Shown here: in pieces, positions 23,821 to 33,797 of the stretch | Numbering within the stretch: position 1 is the first letter of the stretch | How the letters are laid out: each line of letters starts with the position of its first letter | Assembly (NCBI GenBank): GCA_031411995.1 | Contig: JANOCD010000065.1 | Location: 1 to 64,000 of the forward strand | From: Rudanella sp031411995 | GTDB taxonomy: Bacteria > Bacteroidota > Bacteroidia > Cytophagales > Spirosomataceae | DNA length: 64,000 bases | Direction: 5' to 3' | Translations under genes and position numbers: made by a program | The notes under the pieces: model-generated | What the model was told of the DNA's origin: nothing | What the model saw: the letters and a program-made list of their open reading frames with translations, nothing else | The model's database searches: none

Positions 23821-26064
23821 ATGCGCTTTCTTCTCATTATCAGTTTATTAAGTTTCCCCTTTGTTAGCCAGGGACAAACCATTCGGGGTATCGTGCAGGA
23901 AACGGTCGCCAACAAACCCGCTCCCCTCGTTGGGGCCAACGTCTATTGGAGCGGAACCTCCACTGGCGTTTCTACCGACTCCATCGGCCGTTTTGAACTG
24001 CCCCTTGTTGATGGCCAAACCCGCTTGGTAGTAAGCTATGTTGGCTACCGGCCCGATACGCTGACCATTTCCGACCCAACCGCCGAACTAAAGGTTATGC
24101 TTCGTTCCGAAGCCACCCTGAACGAAGTGGTGGTGTCGGCATCCACTACCCAGATTGACCGGATGAACCCCATCCAAACCGAACTACTCACTCAGCGCAC
24201 GCTTGCCAAAGCCGCCTGCTGCAACCTCTCCGAGAGTTTTGAGACCAATGCCTCCGTGAGCGTGTCCTACAGTGATGCCGTTACGGGAGCGCGGCAAATC
24301 CAGTTTTTGGGTTTGGGAGGTCAATACGTTCAAACCAATGTCGAAAATATTCCAACCATTCGGGGGTTGGCCAGCACCTTCGGACTGAATTTTATTCCCG
24401 GAACCTGGGTCACCAGTATCGACGTGGGTAAGGGTGTTGGATCGGTGGTGAATGGATACGAGGGTATGACGGGCGCCCTCAATATTGAATTGCAAAAGCC
24501 CGATTTTAAGGCAGAAACCAAGCAGTCGCAGTGGCTACTCAATGGCTATGTCAACTCGTTTGGAAGGGTTGAGGGGAACGTGAATTTCTCGCGGGCTTTG
24601 TCGGACAAATGGAGCGTGGCAACCTTAGGACACGTCAGCGCGTTGCGCACTAAAATCGAGCAAAACGGCGATGGTTTTCTGGATTTGCCCATGTATCGGC
24701 AGTACAACGGCATAAACCGTTGGAAATATGCCAGCAAGCGGTTTATGGCGCAGTTCGGCATTAAAGCCCTGTATGAAGATCGTGAAGGTGGCCAAGTTCG
24801 GCAAACGGGAACGGCTTCACCAGGAAGCCCGCTTTACACGTTCCTGAATTGGACAAAGCGGGTTGAATTCTTCTCGAAAACGGCCCGGCTCTATCCCGAC
24901 AAACCCTACAAAGGATTAGGACTGATCGTGAACGCTCTGAACCATCAGCAGGATGCCCGGTTTGGGTTTAGCCCCTACGTGGGCGGTCAGCAAACACTTT
25001 ACGCCAACCTGATTTACCAGTCGATTATCGACAACACGAACCACTCGTTCAAAACGGGGGTGAGTTATTTGCTGGATCGCTACAACGAAACCTACCGGCA
25101 AAGCCCATTGCCCACCAACCGGACTGAGTCGGTGCCAGGTGCGTTTCTCGAGTATGCCTACACCCACAACGAACATTTTGCGGTGGTGCTGGGTAATCGC
25201 GTGGACTTTCATAACCTGTATGGTCCGCAATGGTCGCCCCGGCTTCATGCCAAATATCACATCCACGGCCTCACAACCATCCGGGCATCGGCCGGGCGGG
25301 GCTTCCGGGTGCCAAACCTGTTTGCCGAAAATTTTGGCTATTTCGTCAGTTCACGGGACGTGTTTTTCAGAAGTCCGCTGCGGCCCGAGGTATCGTGGAA
25401 CTACGGATTGGGTGTGACTAACGAGTTTTTGCTGTTAGGCAAGAAAGCCACGTTCATCGTCGATTATTTCCGCACAAACTTCCAGAGCCAGATGGTGGTC
25501 GACTTGGAACATCCCCGTCAGATTAATTTTTACCAACTACAGGGCCAGTCATTCGCCAATAGTTTCCAGGCAGAGTTTAACTACCAGCCTGTTCGCCGGA
25601 TGGAAGTGAAAGCAGCCTATCGCCTGTTCGATGTGCGGCAAACGATGGGAGCTGCTTTCGGAGAGTCAGTGCTGTTGGAGCGCATGATGGTGAGCCGCGA
25701 CCGGGTGTTACTCAATGTTGGTTATGCCCTGCCCTATGACAAGTGGAAATTCGACGCAACGCTACAGGGAAATGGCCCCCGACGGATTCCATACCTGGCC
25801 GAGGGCTACGTTCATACAGGATACTCGACTATGCGAACCGACCGGGCACCGGGTTTTGTGAACCTGAATGCACAGATGTCGCGATCGTTTCGGAACGGGC
25901 TTGAAGTATATCTGGGCGGTGAAAACCTGACCGGAGTCCGGCAAAAGAATCCGATTGTAGGTGTTAATGCGCCGTTTGGCCCCGATTTTGATGCGGCCAG
26001 CCGTGTGTGGGGACCGATAACAGGGGCGATGGTTTATGCCGGTTTCAGGCTGAAAACGCTGTAA
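23821..26064 (+). CDS. TonB-dependent receptor, heavy-metal locus type
   Basis: This 747-residue protein has a signal peptide (MRFLLIISLLSFPFVSQGQ), a carboxypeptidase-regulatory-like domain (about 20-100), the entry to the plug (LNEVVVSASTTQ), and a plug with a conserved double cysteine (AKAACCNLSESFETN). The plug continues through IQFLGLGGQYVQTNVENIPT and the rest is barrel. The CCN plug motif marks the subgroup of Bacteroidota receptors placed beside HMA-domain proteins. It probably moves a metal or a metal complex across the outer membrane. It lies 74 bp after the HYC_CC_PP gene and is likely in the same transcript. Confidence 0.88.
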   Translation: MRFLLIISLLSFPFVSQGQTIRGIVQETVANKPAPLVGANVYWSGTSTGVSTDSIGRFELPLVDGQTRLVVSYVGYRPDTLTISDPTAELKVMLRSEATLNEVVVSASTTQIDRMNPIQTELLTQRTLAKAACCNLSESFETNASVSVSYSDAVTGARQIQFLGLGGQYVQTNVENIPTIRGLASTFGLNFIPGTWVTSIDVGKGVGSVVNGYEGMTGALNIELQKPDFKAETKQSQWLLNGYVNSFGRVEGNVNFSRALSDKWSVATLGHVSALRTKIEQNGDGFLDLPMYRQYNGINRWKYASKRFMAQFGIKALYEDREGGQVRQTGTASPGSPLYTFLNWTKRVEFFSKTARLYPDKPYKGLGLIVNALNHQQDARFGFSPYVGGQQTLYANLIYQSIIDNTNHSFKTGVSYLLDRYNETYRQSPLPTNRTESVPGAFLEYAYTHNEHFAVVLGNRVDFHNLYGPQWSPRLHAKYHIHGLTTIRASAGRGFRVPNLFAENFGYFVSSRDVFFRSPLRPEVSWNYGLGVTNEFLLLGKKATFIVDYFRTNFQSQMVVDLEHPRQINFYQLQGQSFANSFQAEFNYQPVRRMEVKAAYRLFDVRQTMGAAFGESVLLERMMVSRDRVLLNVGYALPYDKWKFDATLQGNGPRRIPYLAEGYVHTGYSTMRTDRAPGFVNLNAQMSRSFRNGLEVYLGGENLTGVRQKNPIVGVNAPFGPDFDAASRVWGPITGAMVYAGFRLKTL

Positions 26065-26093
26065 TTTATTAAGTTCAATATCAACTCAACGTC

Positions 26094-27494
26094 ATGAAAA
26101 TTAGATTGTTAATCACGTTTTTGGGTTTCATCACCCTCAGCGTTCAGGCCCAGCATCAGGGCCATACGATGCCCGCCAAACAGGAATCAACAACAAAGCC
26201 GCAGGCCACCACGACAACCGAACCGAGCAGTAAGTCGATGTCGCCGGAAATGGATCATAGCCAGATGGATCATGGCATGAGTATGTCGCATTTGTATTCG
26301 CGGAACCTGCCCATGAACCGGAATGGCTCCGGCACCGCCTGGCACCCGGATCAAACCCCGATGTATGCCTACATGAAGCATGGCGAATCGAAATGGATGC
26401 TCATGCTGCACTACAGCGTGTTTTTGCGTCACACAAACCAGAATTTCAACAACCGGAGCGGTAAAGGGCGCGATCAGCGATTCGATGCACCCAACTGGTT
26501 CATGGGCATGGCCCAGCGAAACGTAGGGCAGCGTGGTTTGCTGTCGTTCAAGGCGATGGTGTCGCTCGATCCGTTCACGGTGGGAAATGGGGGCTACCCA
26601 TTGTTGTTCCAGTCGGGCGAGAGTTTTCAGGGCCGCCCGTTGGTGGACCGGCAACACCAGCATGATTTGTTTTCGGAGTTATCGGTAGGCTACAGTCATT
26701 CGTTCAGCCCCAAAGCTGATGCATTTGTGTATGTCGGCCTGCCGGGCGAACCCGCTCTGGGACCACCTGCGTTTATGCACCGAATCTCGTCGTTCAACAA
26801 TCCCGATTCGCCCTTGGGCCATCATTGGATGGATGCAACGCACATAACATTTGGCGTAGCTACAGCGGGTATTCGTTATGGCATAGCTAAATTGGAAGCC
26901 TCGTCGTTTACGGGTCGCGAACCCGACGAAAAACGCTTAGGTATCGACAAACCCCTCTTCGACAGCTATTCGTATCGGTTGTCGGTGAACCCAACAGCCT
27001 CGCTGGCTTTTCAGGTATCGCAGGGGGTGCTCCGCAACCCGGAACCACTGCATCCGGGCAATGTTCGCCGTACAACGGCCTCGGTTTTGCATAGTGTAAC
27101 GCTAAATGGTTCTGACGATCAGTATGTTACATCGGCTTTGGTGTGGGGGCAAAACGTTCACGATGGCGAAGCCGAGAATGCTTATTTAGCTGAAACGAGC
27201 CTGCAATTAGGTCGGACTGCCTTGTATGGCCGCTACGAGAACATTATGAAGTCGCCGGACGAATTGGGCATTGGCGATGAAAATGATCGGACGTTGCCGC
27301 GCCGGGCGAACGTCGACAACCTGACTTTGGGCGTGAACTACCGGCTTGTGCGCCACCTAAACACCGACTTGGTGGCCGGGGCACAATTCACTGCCGGCAT
27401 GCCCGACCGGTTTTTGCAAGCCTACTATGGCCGGATGCCCTTGTCGGGTCAACTCTATTTGCGGTTAACACCTGCCACCCTGCGGATGCGCTGA
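26094..27494 (+). CDS. Outer-membrane barrel-like protein with His/Met-rich N-terminus
   Basis: This 466-residue protein has a signal peptide ending VQAQ. Residues about 19-70 are low-complexity and rich in H and M (HQGHTMPAK, MDHSQMDHGMSMSH), an obvious soft-metal-binding segment. The rest is rich in alternating hydrophobic strands and probably forms a barrel in the outer membrane, with more histidines (VDRQHQHDLF, GHHWMDATHITFG). No named family is certain. It lies 29 bp after the receptor, so it shares the operon and most likely deals with copper. Confidence 0.7.
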   Translation: MKIRLLITFLGFITLSVQAQHQGHTMPAKQESTTKPQATTTTEPSSKSMSPEMDHSQMDHGMSMSHLYSRNLPMNRNGSGTAWHPDQTPMYAYMKHGESKWMLMLHYSVFLRHTNQNFNNRSGKGRDQRFDAPNWFMGMAQRNVGQRGLLSFKAMVSLDPFTVGNGGYPLLFQSGESFQGRPLVDRQHQHDLFSELSVGYSHSFSPKADAFVYVGLPGEPALGPPAFMHRISSFNNPDSPLGHHWMDATHITFGVATAGIRYGIAKLEASSFTGREPDEKRLGIDKPLFDSYSYRLSVNPTASLAFQVSQGVLRNPEPLHPGNVRRTTASVLHSVTLNGSDDQYVTSALVWGQNVHDGEAENAYLAETSLQLGRTALYGRYENIMKSPDELGIGDENDRTLPRRANVDNLTLGVNYRLVRHLNTDLVAGAQFTAGMPDRFLQAYYGRMPLSGQLYLRLTPATLRMR

Positions 27495-27576
27495 TTGAAC
27501 CAACTGATTGCTATTAAACGTTTTATGCGTATGCTTGTCTAACCAATAAATTTCACTAAAACCAATTCAAAGCCAA

Positions 27577-27939
27577 ATGAAGACCAATCTGCTTGCCCTC
27601 CTTTCTGCCCTGTTCCTTGTGTTCAGTATGACTGCCTGGACGTTTGCCGAAGAGAAAGATAAAGAAGTGAAAATCAAAACCTCGGCTATTTGCGACGAAT
27701 GTAAAGAGCGAATCGAACGTAATCTGGTGTTCGAGAAAGGGGTAAAAGAAGCGGTTCTCGATCTTGATACAAAAGTTGTGACGGTGAAATTTAATCCAAA
27801 GAAAACGGATGTAAGTAAAATCAAGGCTAACATTGCAAAAACGGGTTATGATGCCGACGAAGTAGTGGCTAGTGCTGAAGGATATAAAAAATTGCCAACC
27901 TGTTGTCAGAAAGGTGGAGAACGCGAAATGAAACACTGA
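27577..27939 (+). CDS. Exported HMA (heavy-metal-associated) domain protein
   Basis: This 120-residue protein has a signal peptide (MKTNLLALLSALFLVFSMTAWTFA), then a ferredoxin-like HMA fold with the metal site ICDECKERIE (CxxC) and the closing strand-helix ...IAKTGYDADEV. An extra CC pair and KGG...KH tail (PTCCQKGG) follow. It is a periplasmic metallochaperone-like protein and should pass a soft metal such as Cu+ between envelope partners. It is the last gene of the metal locus, before a hairpin terminator. Confidence 0.88.
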   Translation: MKTNLLALLSALFLVFSMTAWTFAEEKDKEVKIKTSAICDECKERIERNLVFEKGVKEAVLDLDTKVVTVKFNPKKTDVSKIKANIAKTGYDADEVVASAEGYKKLPTCCQKGGEREMKH

Positions 27940-27964
27940 TCGTTACTTCACAACCTGAAACGAA

Positions 27965-28017
27965 AACGTGGTCGTTGCCCCGCTGCCAACTGGCAGGGTG
28001 GTAACGACCACGTTGTT
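27965..28017 (+). terminator. Terminator hairpin after the metal locus
   Basis: AACGTGGTCGTTGCC at 27965-27979 pairs with GGTAACGACCACGTT at 28000-28014. The inner CTGCCA/TGGCAG stem continues the hairpin. It is followed by GTTTAT, a weak T-run. Position 26 bp after the stop supports a terminator role. Confidence 0.75.
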
Positions 28018-28072
28018 TATGGTCTAAAAAAGCCCTAGCCACGAACAGAAGTGGGAAACAGTAGAAGTGAAA

Positions 28073-28106
28073 TTCTCGGATACATGTCCTCTCCGTTGTA
28101 TATTTG
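28073..28106 (+). promoter_or_regulatory. Probable promoter of the M16 peptidase
   Basis: TATATTTG at 28099-28106 is an exact TAnnTTTG box, 31 bp before ATG 28138. The -33 position has only TTC (28073-28075), so the upstream element is weak. Confidence 0.4.
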
Positions 28107-28137
28107 GTCGATAACCGAATAATTATCTCTATCACTC

Positions 28138-31104
28138 ATGAACAACCTAATTACATTGGGTATTGGCCTGTGGCTTGCCCTTGTTTGTAGCTTCATCAGC
28201 AATGCCCAACCCGTGACAACGGACCGCGCCAAAAAATATGAATGGAAGACCGGCACCTCACCGGGAGGCTATACCTATAAATACCTCTCCAACGACCCGA
28301 TGCAGGCGCGGTTTTATACCCTGAAAAACGGCCTCTCAGTCCTCCTGAGTGTCAATAAAAAAGAGCCGCGCATATTCACGTTCATTCCTACGCGGGCCGG
28401 ATCCAACACCGACCCCCGCACCAACACCGGTTTGGCGCACTACCTGGAACACATGCTTTTTAAAGGCACCGACAAATTCGGAACGCTCGACTGGAGTAAA
28501 GAAAAGCCACTTTTAGACAAAGTGGATGCCTTATACGAGCAGTATAATTCGACCAAAGATGAGGCCAAACGCAAGGAAATCTACAAAGAAATTGACCGGA
28601 CATCGGGCGAAGCGGCCAAGTTTGCCATTGCCAATGAGTACGATAAAGTGATGGCTTCTATGGGCGCGCAGGGTAGCAATGCCTTCACGTGGTATGAGCA
28701 AACGGTGTATCTGGAAGACATCCCGGCCAATGCCGTTGACCGCTACCTCTCCCTGCAGGCCGAACGATTCCGCAAGCCCGTGTTGCGCATTTTCCACACC
28801 GAACTCGAAGCAGTGTATGAAGAAAAAAACCGGTCATTAGACAACGACGGCAACAAAGTGAACGAGGCCCTGATGGCCGCCCTGTTTCCGACCCATAACT
28901 ACGGTCAGCAAACCACCATTGGCACGGTTGAACACCTGAAAAACCCCTCGCTGGTCGAAATTCGCAACTATTTCGATAAATTTTACGTGCCCAACAACAT
29001 GGCCGTGATCATGGCTGGAGACTTTAACCCGGACCAGCTTATCCAGAAAATTGATAAGGCATTTGCCTATATGAAGCCGAAACCGGTGCAGTTGTATAAC
29101 CCTGTGCCGGAAGCTCCGCTCACCACCGTGCAAACCCGCGAGGTGTTTGGCCCAACGCCGGAATCAGTCCGAATTGGCTATCGGTTTCCGGGTGGAATTG
29201 CGCTGAACCAACCCGTGGCCGTGATGGTCGATGAACTGATGTCGAACTCGGCTGCTGGTTTGATCGACCTCAATCTGAACAAGCAACAGCGGATTTTGGG
29301 TGGTGGATCGTCGCCCCAGTTTATGAAAGATTATGGCGTATGGACTATGTTCGGGCGACCCAAACAAGGCCAATCGCTCGACGAGGTGAAGGCGTTGTTG
29401 CTCGGCGAAGTGGCCAAACTCAAGAGCGGTAGTTTCGATGAAAAGGTGATGCAGTCCATTGTGAATAACTACAAAAAACGGCAGATCGAAACCTTCGAGA
29501 ACAACTATGGTCGGGCCGACAAGTTGCTGGATGCGTTCATTTTGTCGGGCGGAAAGTCATACCCGGAGCAAGCGAGTCTGAACGACCGGCTGGCCCGCGT
29601 GACCAAGCAACAAGTCATGGATTTTGCCAACGAATATCTCCGCGACAACTACGTGGTGGTGTACAAGCGCAAGGGTGAAGACAAAAATATCGTGAAGGTT
29701 GATAAGCCTGCCATTACCCCCGTGGAGGTGAACCGGGAAGCCCAATCGCCTTTTTTGCAGCAAATCAATAACATGCCGATGGGGGAGGTGCAACCCGTTT
29801 GGCTCGACTACCAGAAGGATATTCAGCGGGGCAAAGCCGGAAACGCAGAGGTGTTATATGTGAAAAACCCTGATAATGACCTGTTCCGGTTAGGCTACCG
29901 CATCCCAATGGGGAGTTATCACAGCAAACTCCTGCCCATTGCTACACAGTATCTGTCGTTTCTGAGTACGCCCAAATACTCTTCAGAAGACCTGAGCAAA
30001 GCATTTTTTGGCCTTGCCAGCGACTATAATATCTATTCGTCAAGCGATTACACAACCGTTCGGCTGTCGGGTTTGCAGGAAAACTTCGCCAAAAGCGTGG
30101 AGTTACTCGACCATCTGATGCGGAATTGCCAGGCTAACGAACAGGCCTTGTCTGATCTGAAAGAGCGGATCATAAAATCGCGGGCCGATAACAAGCTCAA
30201 CAAAGGGACCATTATGCAGGGCCTGATCAACTACGCACAATATGGCCCGAAAAACCCCTATAACAACCAACTCACCAACGACGAACTGAAAGCCGTGACC
30301 TCGGCCCAACTTCTCGACGTGTTGCACACCCTCTTCGATTACCCGCAACAGGTGATTTATTACGGCCCGCAAGCCCTTGCCTCGCTCGGCACCGATTTGA
30401 CAAAAGCCCACCAGATGCCTGCCCAGTTCAAGGCCGTGCCAGCCCGTCAGGATTTTAAGCAAGTGACTCAACAGAAGCCCGAAGTGCTTTTTGCCGATTA
30501 CGACATGGTGCAGTCGGAGGTGTATTGGGTGCGGAATACAACCGCTTTCGACCCGGCGCAACTGCCAACGGTGAACCTGTTCAATAACTATTTTGGGGGA
30601 AACATGGCCTCGGTCGTGTTCCAGACCCTGCGCGAATCGAAAGCCCTGGCGTATTCGACCTTTGCCAACTATGAGATTCCCGACCGCAAAGACCAGCAAT
30701 ATTCGGTGAACGCCTATATTGGCAGTCAGGCCGACAAGTTTCAGGAAGCCGTGGCCGGGATGAACGAATTGTTGAATGCCTTGCCCGAATCCGGCAAACT
30801 ACTTGAAAATACCAAAGTGGGCATGAAAAAGTCGATGCAAACTGAGCGAATCCGGCAGGATGGCATCATTTACAGTTACTTGGATGCCATTGAAAAAGGG
30901 ATAGACTACGATACCCGCCAGAAAACCTATGAGGCTCTGGACAAGATCACTTATGCCGACCTGAAATCGTTTGCCGATACGCAATTGGCCAACAAGCCAT
31001 ATACCCTCTGCGTGGTGGCTTCCGAAAAGCGCGTCACCCCCGACGATCTGGCCAAACATGGCACGGTGAAAAAACTGACGCTGGAGGAGATTTTTGGCTA
31101 TTGA
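28138..31104 (+). CDS. M16 family metallopeptidase (insulinase/pitrilysin), two-copy form
   Basis: This 988-residue protein has a signal peptide (about 1-23, ending SNAQ). The first half carries the inverted zinc motif HYLEH near residue 101 and the third ligand glutamate in ELEAVYEEKN about 76 residues later. The second half is an inactive M16-like copy without HxxEH. It is zinc-dependent and exported, probably cutting peptides in the periplasm. It is followed within 11 bp by a GH43 gene, presumably on the same transcript. Confidence 0.9.
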   Translation: MNNLITLGIGLWLALVCSFISNAQPVTTDRAKKYEWKTGTSPGGYTYKYLSNDPMQARFYTLKNGLSVLLSVNKKEPRIFTFIPTRAGSNTDPRTNTGLAHYLEHMLFKGTDKFGTLDWSKEKPLLDKVDALYEQYNSTKDEAKRKEIYKEIDRTSGEAAKFAIANEYDKVMASMGAQGSNAFTWYEQTVYLEDIPANAVDRYLSLQAERFRKPVLRIFHTELEAVYEEKNRSLDNDGNKVNEALMAALFPTHNYGQQTTIGTVEHLKNPSLVEIRNYFDKFYVPNNMAVIMAGDFNPDQLIQKIDKAFAYMKPKPVQLYNPVPEAPLTTVQTREVFGPTPESVRIGYRFPGGIALNQPVAVMVDELMSNSAAGLIDLNLNKQQRILGGGSSPQFMKDYGVWTMFGRPKQGQSLDEVKALLLGEVAKLKSGSFDEKVMQSIVNNYKKRQIETFENNYGRADKLLDAFILSGGKSYPEQASLNDRLARVTKQQVMDFANEYLRDNYVVVYKRKGEDKNIVKVDKPAITPVEVNREAQSPFLQQINNMPMGEVQPVWLDYQKDIQRGKAGNAEVLYVKNPDNDLFRLGYRIPMGSYHSKLLPIATQYLSFLSTPKYSSEDLSKAFFGLASDYNIYSSSDYTTVRLSGLQENFAKSVELLDHLMRNCQANEQALSDLKERIIKSRADNKLNKGTIMQGLINYAQYGPKNPYNNQLTNDELKAVTSAQLLDVLHTLFDYPQQVIYYGPQALASLGTDLTKAHQMPAQFKAVPARQDFKQVTQQKPEVLFADYDMVQSEVYWVRNTTAFDPAQLPTVNLFNNYFGGNMASVVFQTLRESKALAYSTFANYEIPDRKDQQYSVNAYIGSQADKFQEAVAGMNELLNALPESGKLLENTKVGMKKSMQTERIRQDGIIYSYLDAIEKGIDYDTRQKTYEALDKITYADLKSFADTQLANKPYTLCVVASEKRVTPDDLAKHGTVKKLTLEEIFGY

Positions 31105-31115
31105 ACGCTCTTTTC

Positions 31116-32129
31116 ATGCTTCGTTCCCTGTTTTTATTGCTCTGTATTACTGCCCTGCCCGCGTTCGCTCAACGCACCGTCATGAACCCGATCAAATCGT
31201 CGGGGCCGGACCCGTGGGTTTGGCAGGATAACGGTTGGTATTATTACATGAACACCACGGGCCGCAACCTGACGCTTTGGCGAACCAAAAACATGGCTGA
31301 TTTAGCTACGGCAGAGAGCAAAGTGGTGTTTACGCCCCCAACCGGCACGGCCTACTCGCGGGATTTGTGGGCACCCGAAATCCATCGGATCAACGAGAAA
31401 TGGTATATCTACGTGGCTGCTGATAGCCTCAACAACCAAACCCACCGGATTTGGGTGCTCGAAAACACTGCGTCTGATCCCTTTGATGGTCAGTGGGTTA
31501 TGAAAGGAAAGCTAGCCGACCCCGGTGACCATTGGGCCATCGACCTGACGGTGTTACAACACCAGGGGAAACTCTACGCGGCCTGGTCGGGTTGGGAGGG
31601 CGACCGAAACGGACGGCAGGATATTTATATAGCCCGCCTGAAAAACCCCTGGACAATGACCGGCAAGCGCGTGAAAATTTCGCAACCCGAACTGCCCTGG
31701 GAAATGCACGGCAAAACTCCCGAAGCCTGGCAAAAAAACGGTGAGCTACCCCTGATTTTGGTAAACGAGGGGCCGGAGTTTCTGCAAAACGGCAAGAAAA
31801 CCTTCCTCGTTTACTCTGCCAATGCCTGTTGGCTCGACTACTGCATGGGCTTACTCGAACACACGGGCGGCAACTTTCTGAAGGCCAAAAACTGGCGCAA
31901 ACACCCGCAACCCGTGTTCACCCAATCGCCCGAAAATGGCGTTTGGGCACCGGGTCACGGTGGCTTCTTCACGACTAACAATGGTCAGAAAAACTGGATG
32001 ATCTACCACGCCAACCCCACCGAAACCGACGGCTGCGGCAACAAACGGGCACCACATATCCAACCTTTTTCGTGGAACACAGACGGAACCCCCAACTTTG
32101 GCCGACCTGTACGAAGCGTTGGAGAATAA
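31116..32129 (+). CDS. GH43 family glycoside hydrolase
   Basis: This 337-residue protein has a signal peptide (MLRSLFLLLCITALPAFA). The five-bladed propeller catalytic set of GH43 is visible: D in GPDPWV (near residue 29), D in HWAIDLTV, and E in LVNEGPEFL; RDLWAPEIH is also typical. Members cleave arabinosyl or xylosyl linkages. It is a periplasmic or surface enzyme. ATG 31116 gives the signal peptide; a TTG at 31101 overlapping the M16 stop is less likely. Confidence 0.85.
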   Translation: MLRSLFLLLCITALPAFAQRTVMNPIKSSGPDPWVWQDNGWYYYMNTTGRNLTLWRTKNMADLATAESKVVFTPPTGTAYSRDLWAPEIHRINEKWYIYVAADSLNNQTHRIWVLENTASDPFDGQWVMKGKLADPGDHWAIDLTVLQHQGKLYAAWSGWEGDRNGRQDIYIARLKNPWTMTGKRVKISQPELPWEMHGKTPEAWQKNGELPLILVNEGPEFLQNGKKTFLVYSANACWLDYCMGLLEHTGGNFLKAKNWRKHPQPVFTQSPENGVWAPGHGGFFTTNNGQKNWMIYHANPTETDGCGNKRAPHIQPFSWNTDGTPNFGRPVRSVGE

Positions 32130-32230
32130 TTTATGGATTAATTGGAATTTTTCAGGTTTTTACGTGATAATTCGTAGTACTTTGTCTTTATTACAAAAGA
32201 ACAGTTTTCTCCTCATAGGTTGGTATCGCG

Positions 32231-32268
32231 GGCACACTCCGATTCATGGTCGGTGTGTGCTTTTTTTG
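32231..32268 (+). terminator. Rho-independent terminator after GH43
   Basis: GCACACTCCGA at 32232-32242 pairs with TCGGTGTGTGC at 32250-32260 (one mismatch), followed by seven T's. It stands between the convergent GH43 and gltD genes. Confidence 0.85.
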
Positions 32269-32291
32269 TGGCCTAAACTATAAACCCTGCC

Positions 32292-33779
32292 CTATACTGC
32301 CATTAGCATCGACTCGGCTTTAGCTTCCAATAAACTCTCGCCCATCAAGTAGGCATCGGCGGCACGGGCAGCTTCGCGGCCTTCCGAAATCGCCCACACA
32401 ACCAGCGATTGACCCCGGCGTAAGTCGCCAGCGGCAAACACATCGGGGTGGCTTGTTTGATAATTCGTGGCTTTCACGTTGCCGCGCTCGTCGAGGTCGA
32501 TGCCGAGGTCGGCCACGAGACCCTCGCGTTGCGGGTGCAGGAAACCAGCGGCTAACAGAGCCAGTTCGCAGGGGATTTCGCGCTCCGAACCCGCAATTTC
32601 CACCATCTGCATTCGGCCCCCTTCGTGTTTCCATTCTAGATTCACAATCTGCAAGGCTTTTAGGTTGCCGTTCTCGTCGCCAATGAAGGCTTTGGTGTTG
32701 ATGGACCATTCGCGCTCGCAACCTTCCTCATGCGAGGTGCTCGTGCGGAGCATCATGGGCCAATTGGGCCAGGGCGTGTTTTCGGCGCGGTCTTTTGGCG
32801 GCATTGGCAACAGTTCGATTTGGGTAACTGAGGCCGCGCCATGCCGGTTCGAGGTGCCAACGCAGTCGGAGCCGGTGTCGCCCCCACCAATCACGACCAC
32901 GTTTTTGTCGGTTGCCAGCAACTCGCCGTTGTTATATTTCGCTCCCTGATGATCGAACTCCACCGGGCGTGAAGCCACCCGCTTGTTTTGCTGACTTAGG
33001 AATTCCATGGCCGGGTAAATCCCTTTCAGCTCACGGCCCGGAATTGGCAAATCGCGGGGAACGGTTGAGCCACCTGCCAACAGCACGAGGTCGAAACTAT
33101 CCAACAAATCGTTGGCTTTAATGTCAACGCCCACGTTTACGCCCGTTTTAAAGATGATACCCTCGGCTTCCATGACGGCCAACCGACGGTCGATCACGGC
33201 TTTTTCGAGCTTGAAATCGGGGATTCCGTAGCGTAGTAAGCCGCCAATTTGATCAGCCCGCTCAAATAGCGTGACAGTATGGCCCGCCTTGTTTAGCTGA
33301 GCCGCTGCCGCCAATCCCGCTGGCCCCGAACCGACCACGGCCACTGATTTTCCGGTGCGCTTTTTGGGTGGGTTTGGTTTCACATAGCCCTTGGCAAATG
33401 CCACTTCCACAATTGATTTCTCGATGAACTCGATGGCAACGGGCGGCTTGTTGATACCCAACACGCACGACGACTCACAGGGGGCCGGGCAAATGCGCCC
33501 CGTAAATTCGGGGAAGTTGTTGGTGCTGCTCAAAATCTCGAAGGCATACTCCCAGTTCTGCTCATACACGGCATCATTAAACTCCGGGATGATGTTACCG
33601 AGCGGACAACCACTGTGGCAAAACGGCGTACCGCAGTCCATGCAGCGGGCAGCCTGCTTTTGCGTCGTGTCTTCGCTAAACGGCGTGTCGATCTCCTTAT
33701 AATCGTGAATGCGTTCCTGCGCGGGCCGCTTGGCGGGCAATTCACGGGTGAACTCTAAAAATCCGGTGGGCTTTCCCAT
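32292..33779 (-). CDS. gltD: Glutamate synthase small subunit (GltD)
   Basis: This 495-residue protein has N-terminal cysteine motifs for two [4Fe-4S] clusters (CMDCGTPFCHSGCPLGN, CPAPCESSC). The FAD-binding GSGPAGLAAA lies near residue 152 and the NADPH-binding GGGDTGSDCVGT near 297; the C-terminal FAD site reads AAGDLRRGQSLVVWAISEG. It transfers electrons from NADPH to GltB for making glutamate from glutamine and 2-oxoglutarate. It starts 18 bp after the gltB stop in the same direction, forming a gltBD operon. Confidence 0.96.
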   Translation of the reverse strand: MGKPTGFLEFTRELPAKRPAQERIHDYKEIDTPFSEDTTQKQAARCMDCGTPFCHSGCPLGNIIPEFNDAVYEQNWEYAFEILSSTNNFPEFTGRICPAPCESSCVLGINKPPVAIEFIEKSIVEVAFAKGYVKPNPPKKRTGKSVAVVGSGPAGLAAAAQLNKAGHTVTLFERADQIGGLLRYGIPDFKLEKAVIDRRLAVMEAEGIIFKTGVNVGVDIKANDLLDSFDLVLLAGGSTVPRDLPIPGRELKGIYPAMEFLSQQNKRVASRPVEFDHQGAKYNNGELLATDKNVVVIGGGDTGSDCVGTSNRHGAASVTQIELLPMPPKDRAENTPWPNWPMMLRTSTSHEEGCEREWSINTKAFIGDENGNLKALQIVNLEWKHEGGRMQMVEIAGSEREIPCELALLAAGFLHPQREGLVADLGIDLDERGNVKATNYQTSHPDVFAAGDLRRGQSLVVWAISEGREAARAADAYLMGESLLEAKAESMLMAV

Positions 33780-33797
33780 AGTGTCTTAAATGATTTA

